DNA from: CAVQSS01 sp963746605
GTDB taxonomy: Bacteria; Desulfobacterota; RBG-13-43-22
Assembly (NCBI GenBank): GCA_963746605.1
Contig: CAVVCH010000043.1
Span: 1-64,000 of the forward strand
Direction: 5' to 3'
DNA length: 64,000 nt
Part shown: piece after piece, positions 9,224 to 18,700 of the stretch
Layout: every line of letters begins with the position of its first letter
Position numbering within the stretch: the stretch's first letter is position 1
Notes under the pieces: generated by a model
What the model saw: only the letters and a program-made list of their open reading frames with translations
What the model was told of the DNA's origin: nothing
The model's database searches: none
Translations under genes and position numbers: made by a program

Positions 9224-9367
9224 CTGTTTAACGATATGGTTCGTTTTTGGCGATGTATCGAGAAATCATGCCGAACAATTTCTGATCCAACATAGACTGG
9301 TCGCAAGTTAGGCTGCACCCGAACCTTTTAAAGGCTACGGGTATTGTTAATATTAGAATTTTCACGT

Positions 9368-9683
9368 CTAAGATGACGGCGATCTCCGGCTAGTGATCTG
9401 GGAACCGTATTTGTCCCGGAGGGTTTTGGCTGAGTGTTCCGGGGTCAGGCCCGAGGCCTGGACTTCGTGGACCAACTGGAGGGAAATCCGCCCGTCCGGC
9501 CGTACGGTCACCGACTCGTTCAATTCGGGATGATAAAAAAATTTGATATCCAGGGCATCACCGACCTGGATCTGATAATCCTGGTTCGGAGCCGCCTGTC
9601 CCGTTTGAGAGTTCATCGCCCCCGACATCCTGGCCGCTGCCGAGCAGGAGGTGAAGAGAAGCAAAGCGGTAAGATTTTTTCAT
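9368..9683 (-). pseudogene. Wza-type polysaccharide export lipoprotein, N-terminal fragment
   Basis: Outer-membrane polysaccharide export protein. The lipoprotein signal with lipobox-like LLLFTSCS is followed by the Poly_export domain: YQIQVGDALDIKFFYHPELN, SVTVRPDGRISLQLVHEVQA and GLTPEHSAKTLRDKY. The natural start ATGAAAAAA at 9683 lies in another frame; removing one A from the six-base run at 9675-9680 gives MKNLTALLLFTSC. The frame ends at 9368, before the SLBB domains and C-terminal membrane helix, so it is truncated as well as frameshifted. Confidence 0.6.
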
Positions 9684-9739
9684 GCGCGTCCTACTTAGGG
9701 ATGAGTAAAGGTCAGTTTTTCATGCGTTGCCCTTTTTTA

Positions 9740-10173
9740 TCTCAAAAATTGCAATCCAACCCGAAATTGGGTTCCCAAGGCTTCGGACCAGCGTATGACA
9801 GAAAAAACCGGGAGGGTCGTTTTCCCGTCGAGCGCCGGTAGAAAGAGTTTGATTATATTCCCTTTTCGAGAGCATGCGCGGTTGACAACCCGATACCACC
9901 CTCACTGATATCAACTCCCAAACCCTGGCAGGAAATGTTTTCGTATTTATTTCCCTTATTTCCCAGCATATCAAAACATATCGGGTGTAGGAATTCGGTT
10001 CTTGAAATATTTCTTTTTTCCATATACTTTTCTCCCTTTGTCCACCGTCTTTTTAGTATAGAAAAGTATAGGAATCAATCCCTAAAATGTAGTGTTTTTG
10101 AACATAAAATTATAAAAACCGTTATCAGGTAGTCGTCGTTGTTAAAATCGGATCGACCTTTAAACAATACTAC
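9740..10173. other. AT-rich gap with possible outer-membrane protein remnant
   Basis: No intact gene is seen. On the minus strand, bases 9737-9797 can be read RWSEALGTQFRVGLQFLR before a stop. This resembles the last strands of a beta-barrel protein and could be a remnant of the outer-membrane protein usual in such loci. This reading is weak. The rest is AT-rich promoter-like DNA. Confidence 0.2.
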
Positions 10174-10247
10174 TTGACATCTTAGCTTGGTTATGCTATT
10201 TATTTTTTTTGGTTATACTATCTATTGTTTTTGTTATGTTATCAATT
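10174..10247 (+). promoter_or_regulatory. promoter with three direct repeats upstream of LuxR-type regulator
   Basis: TTGACA at 10174-10179 is a perfect -35 box. GTTATGCTAT, GTTATACTAT and GTTATGTTAT start at 10190, 10212 and 10233, i.e. spaced 22 and 21 bases, about two helical turns. The -10 is poorly defined (TATTTA at 10197-10202). The regular spacing suggests an operator for a dimeric regulator, possibly the LuxR-type protein itself. Confidence 0.4.
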
Positions 10248-10356
10248 AATTACAGAGGGGATGGCAAAATCTATTATAGAATTGCTCAGAAGCGGCATAA
10301 TCTTTAACTCGTCAAATGCCTACCTCATCGCGCCGTGAAAAGGACTACTCATAGAA

Positions 10357-10929
10357 ATGCAGGAAGGAAATACAAGATCGGATTCTTTCGATCATATCAT
10401 CAATATGCGAACTAACCCGGCCGTATTAATCTTCGACCGGGAGGACCGGCTGCTCTATTTCAATAAGGAATCCCAATCCTTCCTCCGGATGTTTTCTGAA
10501 AACCTTAAAATGGAAGGGACAGCAGGTCCGGTCGTTCCCGAGGAAATCACCAGCCTCTGCAACCGGTTAAAAGGGCCTGGAAAGTCGGGGACGGAAAACC
10601 ATATTCTTACTATTGACCAGAAAGACTCGGGCCGGCTTTATGTTGCTCAGGCCCATTTCATCCATCCCGCGGGGGATCTCCCGGACCATATTATCGTAAT
10701 CATCCAGCCCGTAGTCGCCTCTCATATTGATTCAAAGAAGATTTCCGATGACTATGGGCTGAGTAAGCGGGAATTGGAGGTCCTCAAGCTGATTTGTGAC
10801 GGGTGCAGCAACCGGGAAATTTCTGAGCGGTTATACATCAGTGAATTTACTACCAGGGACCATCTGAAACGCATCATGAGAAAGATGGGGGTCTCGTCAA
10901 GAAACAAGATCATCGCCCTGGCAATTTAA
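10357..10929 (+). CDS. LuxR-family regulator with PAS-like N-terminus
   Basis: The 190-residue transcription factor has an N-terminal PAS-like sensor (about residues 10-120, PAVLIFDREDRLLYFNKE) and a C-terminal LuxR helix-turn-helix (about 130-190, GLSKRELEVLKLICDGCSNR, then EISERLYISEFTTRDHLKRI). It lacks a receiver domain. It points away from the exopolysaccharide genes, and LuxR-type regulators of this build are usual next to exosortase-type loci. It may have controlled them; this is inference from position. Confidence 0.8.
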   Translation: MQEGNTRSDSFDHIINMRTNPAVLIFDREDRLLYFNKESQSFLRMFSENLKMEGTAGPVVPEEITSLCNRLKGPGKSGTENHILTIDQKDSGRLYVAQAHFIHPAGDLPDHIIVIIQPVVASHIDSKKISDDYGLSKRELEVLKLICDGCSNREISERLYISEFTTRDHLKRIMRKMGVSSRNKIIALAI

Positions 10930-11044
10930 CCTACCCGAAACCGTACTACCTTGCAGAATTACCCTATCCGTTCAGGGTTCAAGTGGGACGGAGTGGGACT
11001 CACTCCTGCGAACCCTGATTTCAATCCTTCCTGGGTTTCATCCC

Positions 11045-11353
11045 CTCCCATCCCATCTGCTCAATCAGTCCGGTAGGCTTCACTATGGTTTCCTGGCTTA
11101 TCGGCGGGATCTCGGCCTCCATCCTTCAGATATTCACTCAGGTAGCGGTCGGCAGGAGTTCGGATCCTCATACGCACCGCAGAGCTTGCTCCGGAGTTTC
11201 CTGCGTTTTCTTTATGAAGGCGTGGAGTATTACGATACGCCGGCCAACGGCAAAACAATAGAAGGCCCGCCCAATCCCCCTGCGCCCTCGTGGTCTCAAT
11301 TCAAATAGCCCTCCCTCAATGGCCGGAGTGCGGCCTCCCGATATCGAGGCCAA
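11045..11353 (-). pseudogene. HigB/Gp49-like toxin, frameshifted
   Basis: The core GIGRAFYCFAVGRRIVILHA followed by FIKKTQETPEQAL is diagnostic of the HigB/RelE Gp49-type toxin family. The preceding family segment FGLDIGRPHSG and the following segment fall in other frames, so at least one and probably two single-base shifts are present. No matching HigA antitoxin was recognised. It may be a decayed toxin or a sequence-error victim. Confidence 0.5.
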
Positions 11354-11395
11354 AGTCCATCAATAACGGCCTGTTACATGAAGGAATCGCGGGGA

Positions 11396-11557
11396 TCATT
11401 TAGCGTCCAGGGTATTCTCTTTAACCTTGAAGAATTGGCCGAAGGTCAGGTTTTCTTTTTCCCGCAGGATCTTGGCCCGTCGCTCTTTCTCCTTGCGCTC
11501 TCGATCGGCCTGCCGGGCCTCGAGAAGACGGCTGGGTTTGGGGTTCCCAGGCCCAAC
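11396..11557 (-). pseudogene. fragment of phage-type tyrosine integrase (N-terminal arm)
   Basis: A 53-codon open stretch without start reads ARQADRERKEKERRAKILRE and then NLTFGQFF, which resembles the charged linker plus the SAM-like core-binding start seen in phage-type site-specific integrases. The catalytic domain is not present downstream. It lies beside the broken HigB-like toxin, suggesting debris of an integrated element. Similarity is by pattern only. Confidence 0.35.
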
Positions 11558-11638
11558 TCATAGAAAAGGCCGGTCAGGTTTCCCCAACCGGCCCCATATT
11601 CCAGGTTCCGACTCCCTATGCGGTCTTTTGCTTTTTGC

Positions 11639-12079
11639 TTAAAACCTTGTGGCGGTATAGGGCACGTGCTTTGGCGGATCATTCCAAAACTCAACGAAAT
11701 CGATATTCATAACGCCACTATCGGCTATCGTGCAATCTAATTCACCATCACCAACCCCTGGATTGGTGAAAGGGCCTATAAAAGTTTTGTCCACAACCGC
11801 CCCGGTCCCAGAAAAATGTGGACTTTCTATATCTGGAATATCGGCCCAAACGAAAACACCGTCTGCCCCGATATATAAATAACCGGTTATGGCGCCATCC
11901 ACATCTAAAACCTCCCATGCTCCAACGAACTGGTCAATAGTAACGGGCGGAGGGGGAGGAGGAGGATTATTGGAGATCAACGGCAAGTAATAAGATCCGG
12001 CCAGGCAATCGCTGCCTAGGACCCCTGTCATCAGTGAGATGGCCAATACAGTCATCAATATTGCTGTTAGCTTTTTCAT
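11639..12079 (-). CDS. secreted protein of unknown function with poly-proline linker
   Basis: The 146-residue product has a signal peptide (MKKLTAILMTVLAISLMTG, predicted cleavage near residues 22-28), then SYYLPLISNN, seven prolines in a row, and a domain of about 95 residues starting TIDQFVGAWEVLDVDG with many Gly, Asp and aromatic residues. The domain resembles small lipocalin-like or calycin folds in pattern (GAWEV), but I do not recognise a family. The YLPLIS linker resembles the YFPVV tail of the exported propeller at 28778-29773. Confidence 0.6.
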   Translation of the reverse strand: MKKLTAILMTVLAISLMTGVLGSDCLAGSYYLPLISNNPPPPPPPVTIDQFVGAWEVLDVDGAITGYLYIGADGVFVWADIPDIESPHFSGTGAVVDKTFIGPFTNPGVGDGELDCTIADSGVMNIDFVEFWNDPPKHVPYTATRF

Positions 12080-12435
12080 TAAAACTCCTTACCTGTTTAT
12101 TGTTACAACCAACGTTTTTCCCGGAGGCGTCCAATCCTCCTTCATTCTAACATCAATTCAAATTGCTGGTCCCTATTATCACATTACAATAATGGCCCGC
12201 AAGATTAAAATATGCCTGGGAAGAAATTTTATTCACGGCCCGCTGGAGGTTTCCAATCCCGGTCGGAAACCTCCCTGGATCGCATCGGCCCCGGACCCCG
12301 GCTCCTCTGCTGATCCGCTGACTTTGAGGCTTGGGAACGAACGCCGTTTCGTTCCTTGAGGAACAGAGAAAAAGTGCTCTCGGAGAGAACTTTAAGGAAA
12401 AAGGTGGGACCAGGTCCTGTTCTGGTATTCAAGAA
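12080..12435. other. Non-coding gap
   Basis: No gene is seen. A GAACGAACGCCGTTTCGTTCC inverted repeat occurs near 12336-12356. The promoter of the secreted protein gene to the left presumably lies at 12080-12150. Confidence 0.4.
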
Positions 12436-12478
12436 ACAGACAGGGGGCGCAAGGAGGCGCCCCCTGTCTGTTTTTTTT
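12436..12478. terminator. strong stem-loop terminator
   Basis: The 15-base arms ACAGACAGGGGGCGC and GCGCCCCCTGTCTGT enclose a 6-base loop, followed on the plus strand by eight Ts and on the minus strand by TTTCTT. It lies just downstream of the minus-strand Cys-rich protein gene and can act in either direction. Confidence 0.85.
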
Positions 12479-12495
12479 AGAAATTGGCGGTTAAC

Positions 12496-12868
12496 TTATA
12501 TCTTCTTCATTTTACTGCCGCAAGTGCACTTGCCGGGGTTCTGGCTGATGGTGTTGCACTTGCAATCCGGAGCACAGCCACACTTATACTTTCCGACGGT
12601 CTTAAAGGTCCTCTCCTTCTCCCATCCCGCCGCCTTGAAAGTGGCTTTCCCTTTTTCAACCTTGGTCACCGTGGCTTTGACCATGTCATTTCCGCAGGTA
12701 GCATTTCCCTTCATTGCTGGAGATGCTGTTGCACGGACATTTTTCACCGCAGTTGCAAACATAACGTTCATCCCCCACCTTGAGGTCCAAAGCACCCTTT
12801 TCAGCGGCCACAGCAAAAGCGGACAGGATAAAAAAAACAACGGGGAAAACAATCAGGATTTTCTTCAT
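12496..12868 (-). CDS. exported cysteine-rich metal-binding-like protein (frameshifted)
   Basis: Signal peptide MKKILIVFPVVFFILSAFAV precedes a mature domain with two copies of the same Cys-rich motif: YVCNCGEKCPCNSIS-N-GK near residues 35-57 and KCGCAPDCKCNTIS-N-GKCTCG near the C-terminus (CxCxxxCxC pattern). Between them is a beta-rich segment KATVTKVEKGKATFKAAGW. A one-base insertion near 12706 splits the frame: GKC in the first frame should continue as TCGNDMVKATV. Spacing of 72 bases after the tandem NosL gene suggests one transcript. A periplasmic copper or zinc role is plausible but unproven. Confidence 0.65.
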
Positions 12869-12940
12869 AACGCTTCACCTCCTTGGGATTTTTTAAGTAT
12901 TCTATTTTAAATGACGCTTTGAAAAAATCAAGTTTTTTCC

Positions 12941-13827
12941 TCACCGAAGTATTTCGTACATGTCTTCAAAGGTAGCCTTCATCACTTGTTCAAAGTCGGC
13001 GCGTTTTCCGCCATGGGCCTTGATGAAGCGCTCGGCCCCGACCTGTTTTTCAAAAGCCCATTTGCCCCGAATGGACATTACACCGACTTGGCTGCCGCCT
13101 AATACCCAGAAAGCTTTTTCGGCATCGATCAGGTTCTTGGAGGTGTAATCGCCGACCTCATTACTTTAGGGGACTTATCCGTGTTTAAGGCCATATCGAT
13201 GGCCAGGCAATGAACACTGCAGGTTCCAACCGTCGTGCCGTCATGGTATTCAATGAGGGCCCGGCTGTGGGCAAATTTTTTTCGGATCATTCCACAATAT
13301 TTGCACTCCGGATAGGTGGCAATATCGGGTAATTCCAATTGTTTTTTTTGCCTCCTTTCGTGGATCATTTTGAGATCTTCGTACATATCTACGAAGGTGG
13401 CCCGCATGGCCTGCTGAAAATCGGCTAAGTGACCGTTATGTTCATGGATGAACGCCAGCGCTTCCTTTTTGTCGCGAAAGGCCCACTTGGCCCTTTTGGT
13501 CATGACTCCCGTCTTGTTCCCGCCGATCACCCAGAACGCTTTCGCCGCCGGCAGAAGCGTTTGGGTGTTGTAGTCGGCCACCTGAATACTTTTCACGGTT
13601 TTGTCGCGGTTGACGGTCATTTCACTGGCGGTGCAATGAATACTACAGGTGCCCCTCGACATTCCCTCGGCATACTCGATGACCATCCGGCTGTGCGCAT
13701 ACTGTTTCCGGTCCATCCCGCACAGGGGACAGGAAGGGTGATCCTTAATATCCGTTTGTCCGAAAACCATCCCAACCTGGACCAGCCAACCGACCAGCAG
13801 ACCTACTAATAGAATTTTTCTTTTCAT
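12941..13827 (-). CDS. tandem two-domain NosL-like protein (frameshifted)
   Basis: Exported protein with a signal peptide (MKRKILLVGLLVGWLVQVGM) and two consecutive NosL-type domains. Each has the Cys-Met metal motif: CPLCGMDRKQYAHSR in the first, CKYCGMIRKKFAHSR in the second, followed by EY...GTCSIHC or GTCSVHC, a KAFWV-GG block and a WAF-K helix. NosL binds Cu(I) and aids nitrous oxide reductase maturation; single-domain members are the rule. The second domain is broken near 13163: one extra A would turn PKVMRS into PKSNEVGDYTSKNL, and the frame then runs to a stop at 12941. No nosZ is seen in the window. Confidence 0.8.
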
Positions 13828-13895
13828 AAATAAAATCTCTTACCTAAAACCCTTAAGCCCCTATCCTCTCCTTATTGAACCCTCGTCTGCCTTTT

Positions 13896-15089
13896 TCACC
13901 CCAAATAGTTCATCAGGGCCAAATAATCACCCAGATTGCGGGTGATCAAAAAATTCTGGCGCACATATTCTCTGGCATCCCGTCCGACTTTGACCATTAG
14001 TTCGGGATTGTCCAAAAGGTAATGGATTCGAAGCGCCGCCCCTTCCACGGAATTGACCGTAAACCCCGTAATTCCATAAACCAGTTGAACGGTTATTCCA
14101 CCGGCAAAGCCGCCGATAACCGGCTTGCCCTTCCACATGGCCTCAGCCACCGTCAGACCAAAACCCTCACGCAGTGATTTTTGCAGGACAATAGTCGCGG
14201 CCCGTTGCAGGGCATTGATTTCCAGATGGGAATCGGGAGGGAGTAAAAGGATTTGAATATCCGGATCATCCCGAGCGGCCTCCCGAACTTCCGAAAAAAC
14301 GATTTCTCCTTCAGGGTCATCGGTGGCGCCTCCCCCGGCCAGGATGAGACGCACATCGTGATATTTTTTGACCAGTCGGTACGCCTGGATCACCCCTAAG
14401 GGGTCTTTAAATCGGTCAAATCGGGACACCTGGAGCAAGATGGGCTTATCCACGGGAATCTTCAGCTTTTCCAGGATCCGGCCCTGATCTTCGGAGGTGA
14501 GCTCCCGGTTTTTATCGCTCAAGGGATCAATGGAAGGATAGATCAGGAACTGGGGCATGGGAAGCTTTCGGGCGAATCGGGGCAAAGAGAAAATAGCCGC
14601 GTCAAACTTAACTACAAATCGAGCCAAGAAACTCCAGACCTTCCATTGTGGACTGGAAACATCGATATGGCAACGCCAGATCCATTTCCCGGAGGCCGGC
14701 CTGTTTTCAATCAAGGCCGCGGGCTGGGGGTCATGGATGACCACGTAATCGGCATCCAAGGAGAGCCGTCTAGCATTCTCCTGATTGACCTCCAAATAGG
14801 CCTTAAGCATACGGGGAGAAATATCCTGCTCCCGACCCTGGAGGGCATTATGAAAAGATTTTGTGGTATTAAAAAACTCCTCGGTTCCGGTGATAACCTC
14901 CCAGCGAGTTTCCAGGCCCACTTCCCGCAGCAAGGGTACGAGGCTTCCCAGGATCTCAGCCACCCCTCCGCCGACATAGGTAGAATTTATTTCCAGAAGT
15001 TTTTTCCCGCGAATTTTTTCAGACATACGCATCAGGAACTCAACGGTTCCCTTGGGAGTCACTTCCCGGTAATCTTCGAGACGGCTCAT
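13896..15089 (-). CDS. treT: trehalose synthase TreT-like glycosyltransferase (GT4)
   Basis: GT-B glycosyltransferase that joins nucleotide-diphosphate glucose to glucose to give trehalose (reversible in TreT enzymes). The N-terminal block has INSTYVGGGVAEILGSLVPL, as in TreT; DADYVVIHDPQP follows, and the C-terminal nucleotide-sugar site has LQVSRFDRFKDP, LREGFGLTVAEAMWKGKPVI and GGFAGG. Start 15089 (MSRLEDYREV) was chosen because its ATGA overlaps the stop of the DUF5752 gene; an upstream start at 15122 is less likely. It is the last gene of the trehalose transcription unit. Confidence 0.88.
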   Translation of the reverse strand: MSRLEDYREVTPKGTVEFLMRMSEKIRGKKLLEINSTYVGGGVAEILGSLVPLLREVGLETRWEVITGTEEFFNTTKSFHNALQGREQDISPRMLKAYLEVNQENARRLSLDADYVVIHDPQPAALIENRPASGKWIWRCHIDVSSPQWKVWSFLARFVVKFDAAIFSLPRFARKLPMPQFLIYPSIDPLSDKNRELTSEDQGRILEKLKIPVDKPILLQVSRFDRFKDPLGVIQAYRLVKKYHDVRLILAGGGATDDPEGEIVFSEVREAARDDPDIQILLLPPDSHLEINALQRAATIVLQKSLREGFGLTVAEAMWKGKPVIGGFAGGITVQLVYGITGFTVNSVEGAALRIHYLLDNPELMVKVGRDAREYVRQNFLITRNLGDYLALMNYLG

Positions 15090-15760
15090 TTTTCTCCCTT
15101 TCCCCCCAGAAAAGCGTCGCAAAATCGGATGATTTGTCGATGGATGGAATCCAGGTTGGACATATAGAGATCCAGTTTGGAAATGGCCTTGGCCAACTCA
15201 GCAAGGCCCAGTTGTTCTTCAAGCCAGAGGGGAAAATCGCCTTTTCTCCGCCCGAGCCGTAACATGGCCTCGAAGGTATGGTAATAAACCACACTGGAAT
15301 CCGCCGTGGCCAAAATTTCTCGAAATTCGCTCAGAGTCCGGGCCTCCAGACCAGTGGGGACATCAATGATCCGGGATTGCATAAAATAAAAAGGCTCCCC
15401 GAAGATAGGCCGGGGGATGTACGTCAACCGGGAGAGATGATGGTCAATGATGGCGACGATTTCCGCCCGCAAAGATTCGAGAGTTTCATGATCGAAAGGA
15501 TCAAGGATCCCTAACTTTTCGCCCAGAACTTGATCCTGAACCTGAATGGCCGCCCAGGTGGCGAAATCATTCGGATAAGGCCCGGCAATGTATTGATGGC
15601 GCAAGAAAAAGCTGTGGGTGTGGTAGTAGACGGAGTCAAGCGGAATCTCCTCAATGGTCTCCAGGAGCTGTCGCTCATCCCGGGCCGTGCGGCCCAGCAT
15701 CTCTTTCAGCTCCCAGCAGCCGGTAAAGGCAAAGGGATTTTCGGCGCTCGTAAGGGTCAT
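15086..15760 (-). CDS. DUF5752 family protein
   Basis: The 224-residue soluble protein begins with FAFTGCWELKEMLGRTARDE and contains two similar blocks, DSVYYHTHSFFLRH and SSVVYYHTFEAMLRLGRRKG, suggesting an internal duplication. DUF5752 proteins are regularly found directly before treT; the function is not established. It overlaps treT by four bases and starts 39 bases after the treZ-treY stop. Confidence 0.8.
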   Translation of the reverse strand: MTLTSAENPFAFTGCWELKEMLGRTARDERQLLETIEEIPLDSVYYHTHSFFLRHQYIAGPYPNDFATWAAIQVQDQVLGEKLGILDPFDHETLESLRAEIVAIIDHHLSRLTYIPRPIFGEPFYFMQSRIIDVPTGLEARTLSEFREILATADSSVVYYHTFEAMLRLGRRKGDFPLWLEEQLGLAELAKAISKLDLYMSNLDSIHRQIIRFCDAFLGGKGEK

Positions 15761-15798
15761 GTTAATCGCTCCTTTTTCCGGAGAAGCCTATAGAAGCC

Positions 15799-18700
15799 TC
15801 AGAAGGAGGTCAGCAGGGCCAGGGGGAAAACGGCAAAGACCTCTTCGAGAGGCAGGGTCTTTTTTCCTTCCCGTTCCATCACCTGAGCGGTTTCCCCGGT
15901 AAAGATATTGTGAAAATGACTCCCGGCTATTTCCATCGGGCATAACCAGGCGGGAATCTTCCCAGACCTTTCCCAGCGGCGGAGCCTCCGGGCTCAGTCC
16001 CAGGCCGGCCAATAGCCGGGGGACGATGACTAAAACGGTTTTTTCCTCTCTCTGCCGGGCGAAGGCGCAAATGTTTTTATTGAATTTCCCCTCTACTTTC
16101 AAGGGAAGGTAGAGTCCCTCGGCAAAAAGGGAGCCGTTCTCCCGGCGATAGTTCAGGGCTTGAAAGGTGACATAAAGTTTGATCCGGCCGTCCCTCCAAT
16201 CCCGGAGAAGTTCTTCGGCCAGTCCGGTCAGGTCCTTCCGTCCGGTCCCCGTTTGCTTTTTCAGCTTTTTCAACAGATCCTGCCGGGTTTTGAAATCGAC
16301 GTGCCGGCGGTTATCGGGATCGGCCAGGCTGAAATCCCATAATTCCGTGCCCTGATAAAAATCCGGGGTACCCGGAGAGGTTATCTTCAGCAGGGTCTGG
16401 GAAAGGGAATTCAACATCCCCCAATAGGCGATTTTCTTCTGAAAGGTTTCAAAATCCTTCAGGAAGGCATTTTCCGGGGAAGGGGACAAAAGGCCATCGA
16501 TAAAGTGCAGCACGGCCTCTTCATAAGCCGGATCAGGATTGATCCAACTGCTGTGGATCTTGGCCTCCCGGATGGCTTTGACCATATATTCTTTTATTCT
16601 TCGGATAAAAAAGGCCGGCTCTGGTTCATCCTCCGGATGGAAGGGTAACGTTTTCAGAAGGGACGAAGCGACTCTTTCGATGAAGGGCCGATCCGATTTA
16701 TGTTCCGGGGGTAAAGGCCAGGCCCCTAAAAGGGTCTGATAGAGAAAATATTCCTCATTCGGATCAGGGGCCCATTGGCCGTCGATTAGAATTTTCTTTT
16801 TTTTATTCATCCGGCCCCAACGAATCAGACATTTCTTCCATTCGTTGGGCATTTCCGAAAGAACGTTGATTCGTGCCCGGACGTCCTCGCTGCGCTTGGT
16901 ATCATGGGTGGAGGTGGCGTTGAGGCTGTAGGTCCAGGATTTGGTTTTTTCGATATTCCGGCCATGAAAGACCTCCAGGGAGGTGCCGAAATTCTCCGGG
17001 ATTGCCGCCGACTTCATTGAGGGAAACCAGACGGTTATAGACATAAAAGACCGTATCCTCCAGGCCCTTGGCCATGACCGGACCGGTGAATTGCTGGAAT
17101 CTCATGACAAAATCCAGCCATTCCATTTTTTCCGCTTCGCTCGAATTCATCCGGATAGCGGAGCAAAAGGATATTTTCCAAAAAGTCGAAGATCAGGGCG
17201 CTCAAGGCCGGGTTCCTTCGTCGGGCCCTGGCCACGGCCTGTTCGATATAGTGCCGGTCTCTCTCCAGCACCTGGCAATAATTGACGTAGGTTCGATAGA
17301 CGGGAAAACAGGCGATGACCTCCGTGATGGCCGTCCTGAGACTGTTGAGGGTAAAATCCCTGGTATATCGATTTTTTTCGGTCAGACGATCGAGGATATG
17401 GCCGAGCATGTTGATTTCAGCCGACATGGCCACCTGCATGATCAATTTCTTTTTTTCATAAACCAATTCGGAATAATTCATCGGACTCCCGGTGAATCGA
17501 GCGTAGACGGCCTCGAAGGCCTTGGTCTTTTCCGTATCGACAAAAATGCCGTTGACCGAGTTCAAAAAATCATAACCGACCGAGCCGAAGATCGGCCAAT
17601 CCTCGGGGATCCGTTCATTTTTAATCAATATCTTTTCTCCGATGATATAAAAGGCGGACCGGAAGGAAAAGGCCGGATCTTTCTTTATCTGCTCATCGTA
17701 CCATCGTCCCAGTTCTTCCCCGAGTTCCCCATTGTTCCAGGAGGGTATCGGCCTTGGCCATCTCCTGTTCAATCCTCCGCAGGCCCCTTTGAATAAAACA
17801 GGCCTTTTGTAACCGGTAAAAATATTCCCCCGGATTATAGAGCCCATCCGGATGGTCCACCCGTAAACCGCTGACTTTCCCTTCCCTAATGAGCTTAAAA
17901 ATCAGCTTATGGGTTTCCAGGAAAACCGGGAAACGTTCCACACGCAGGCTAACCAATTCATTAATATCAAAGAACCGCCGATAATTGATCTCTTCGGTGG
18001 CCACCCGCCAATGGGAGAATCGATAGGCCTGAGCATTAAGCAGTCCGTCCAGAAGATCAAAGCTCGCCGGAACCCCCCTTTGACCGTTACAGGTCCCGAT
18101 ATTTTGGTCGATAAAACCTCGAATCGACTTGTTCCCGTCATACAAGGCCGAAATCCTTTTTTTGATAATTTCTTTCTCCCGCCGTCTTTCCAGGATCTTT
18201 TCCGGATCTTTTTCGGTTGGAGGGGGCAAATGCTCGAGGGCGGTGATGATACTGAGCAGTTCTTGGAGATCGGGATGCTCGGCCCCCATTTTGCGGATTA
18301 AGGCCTCAAGATCTAATTTCAATATCCGGGTATAGGACATCGGGCTCAGGGGCAATTTCTGGTCCGCGTAAGCGACAAAAAAGGCCCCGGCTTCAAAAGT
18401 CAGGACCAATTCCTGATTGTCGAGCACCCGGCCGTATTGGTCTCCCAGGATGGGTAGCAGCACCTTGTTGTCCAGTTCGTCCTTGACCGGCTTCCAATCG
18501 ATATCGAAAAAATCGGCATACAGGGAACCCGGACCGTTTTCCAGGACATCCTGCCACCAGTTATTTTCATTTCCGATAATACACATGTGATTGGGCACGA
18601 TATCCTGGATTTGTCCCATCCCGTATTTTTCCAATTCCTTCACCCATTCCTGATATTCTTCCTCCGTGCCGATTTCCGGATTGAGCCGATTATGGTCCAG

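Noticed and set aside
9720..9974. Minus-strand frame of 84 codons as a gene
   Set aside because: No family features or ribosome-binding site; a different frame in the same place gives a better, though weak, barrel-like tail.
12229..12432. Minus-strand 67-codon frame left of the terminator
   Set aside because: No conserved features; lies in a gap with palindromes and a strong terminator.
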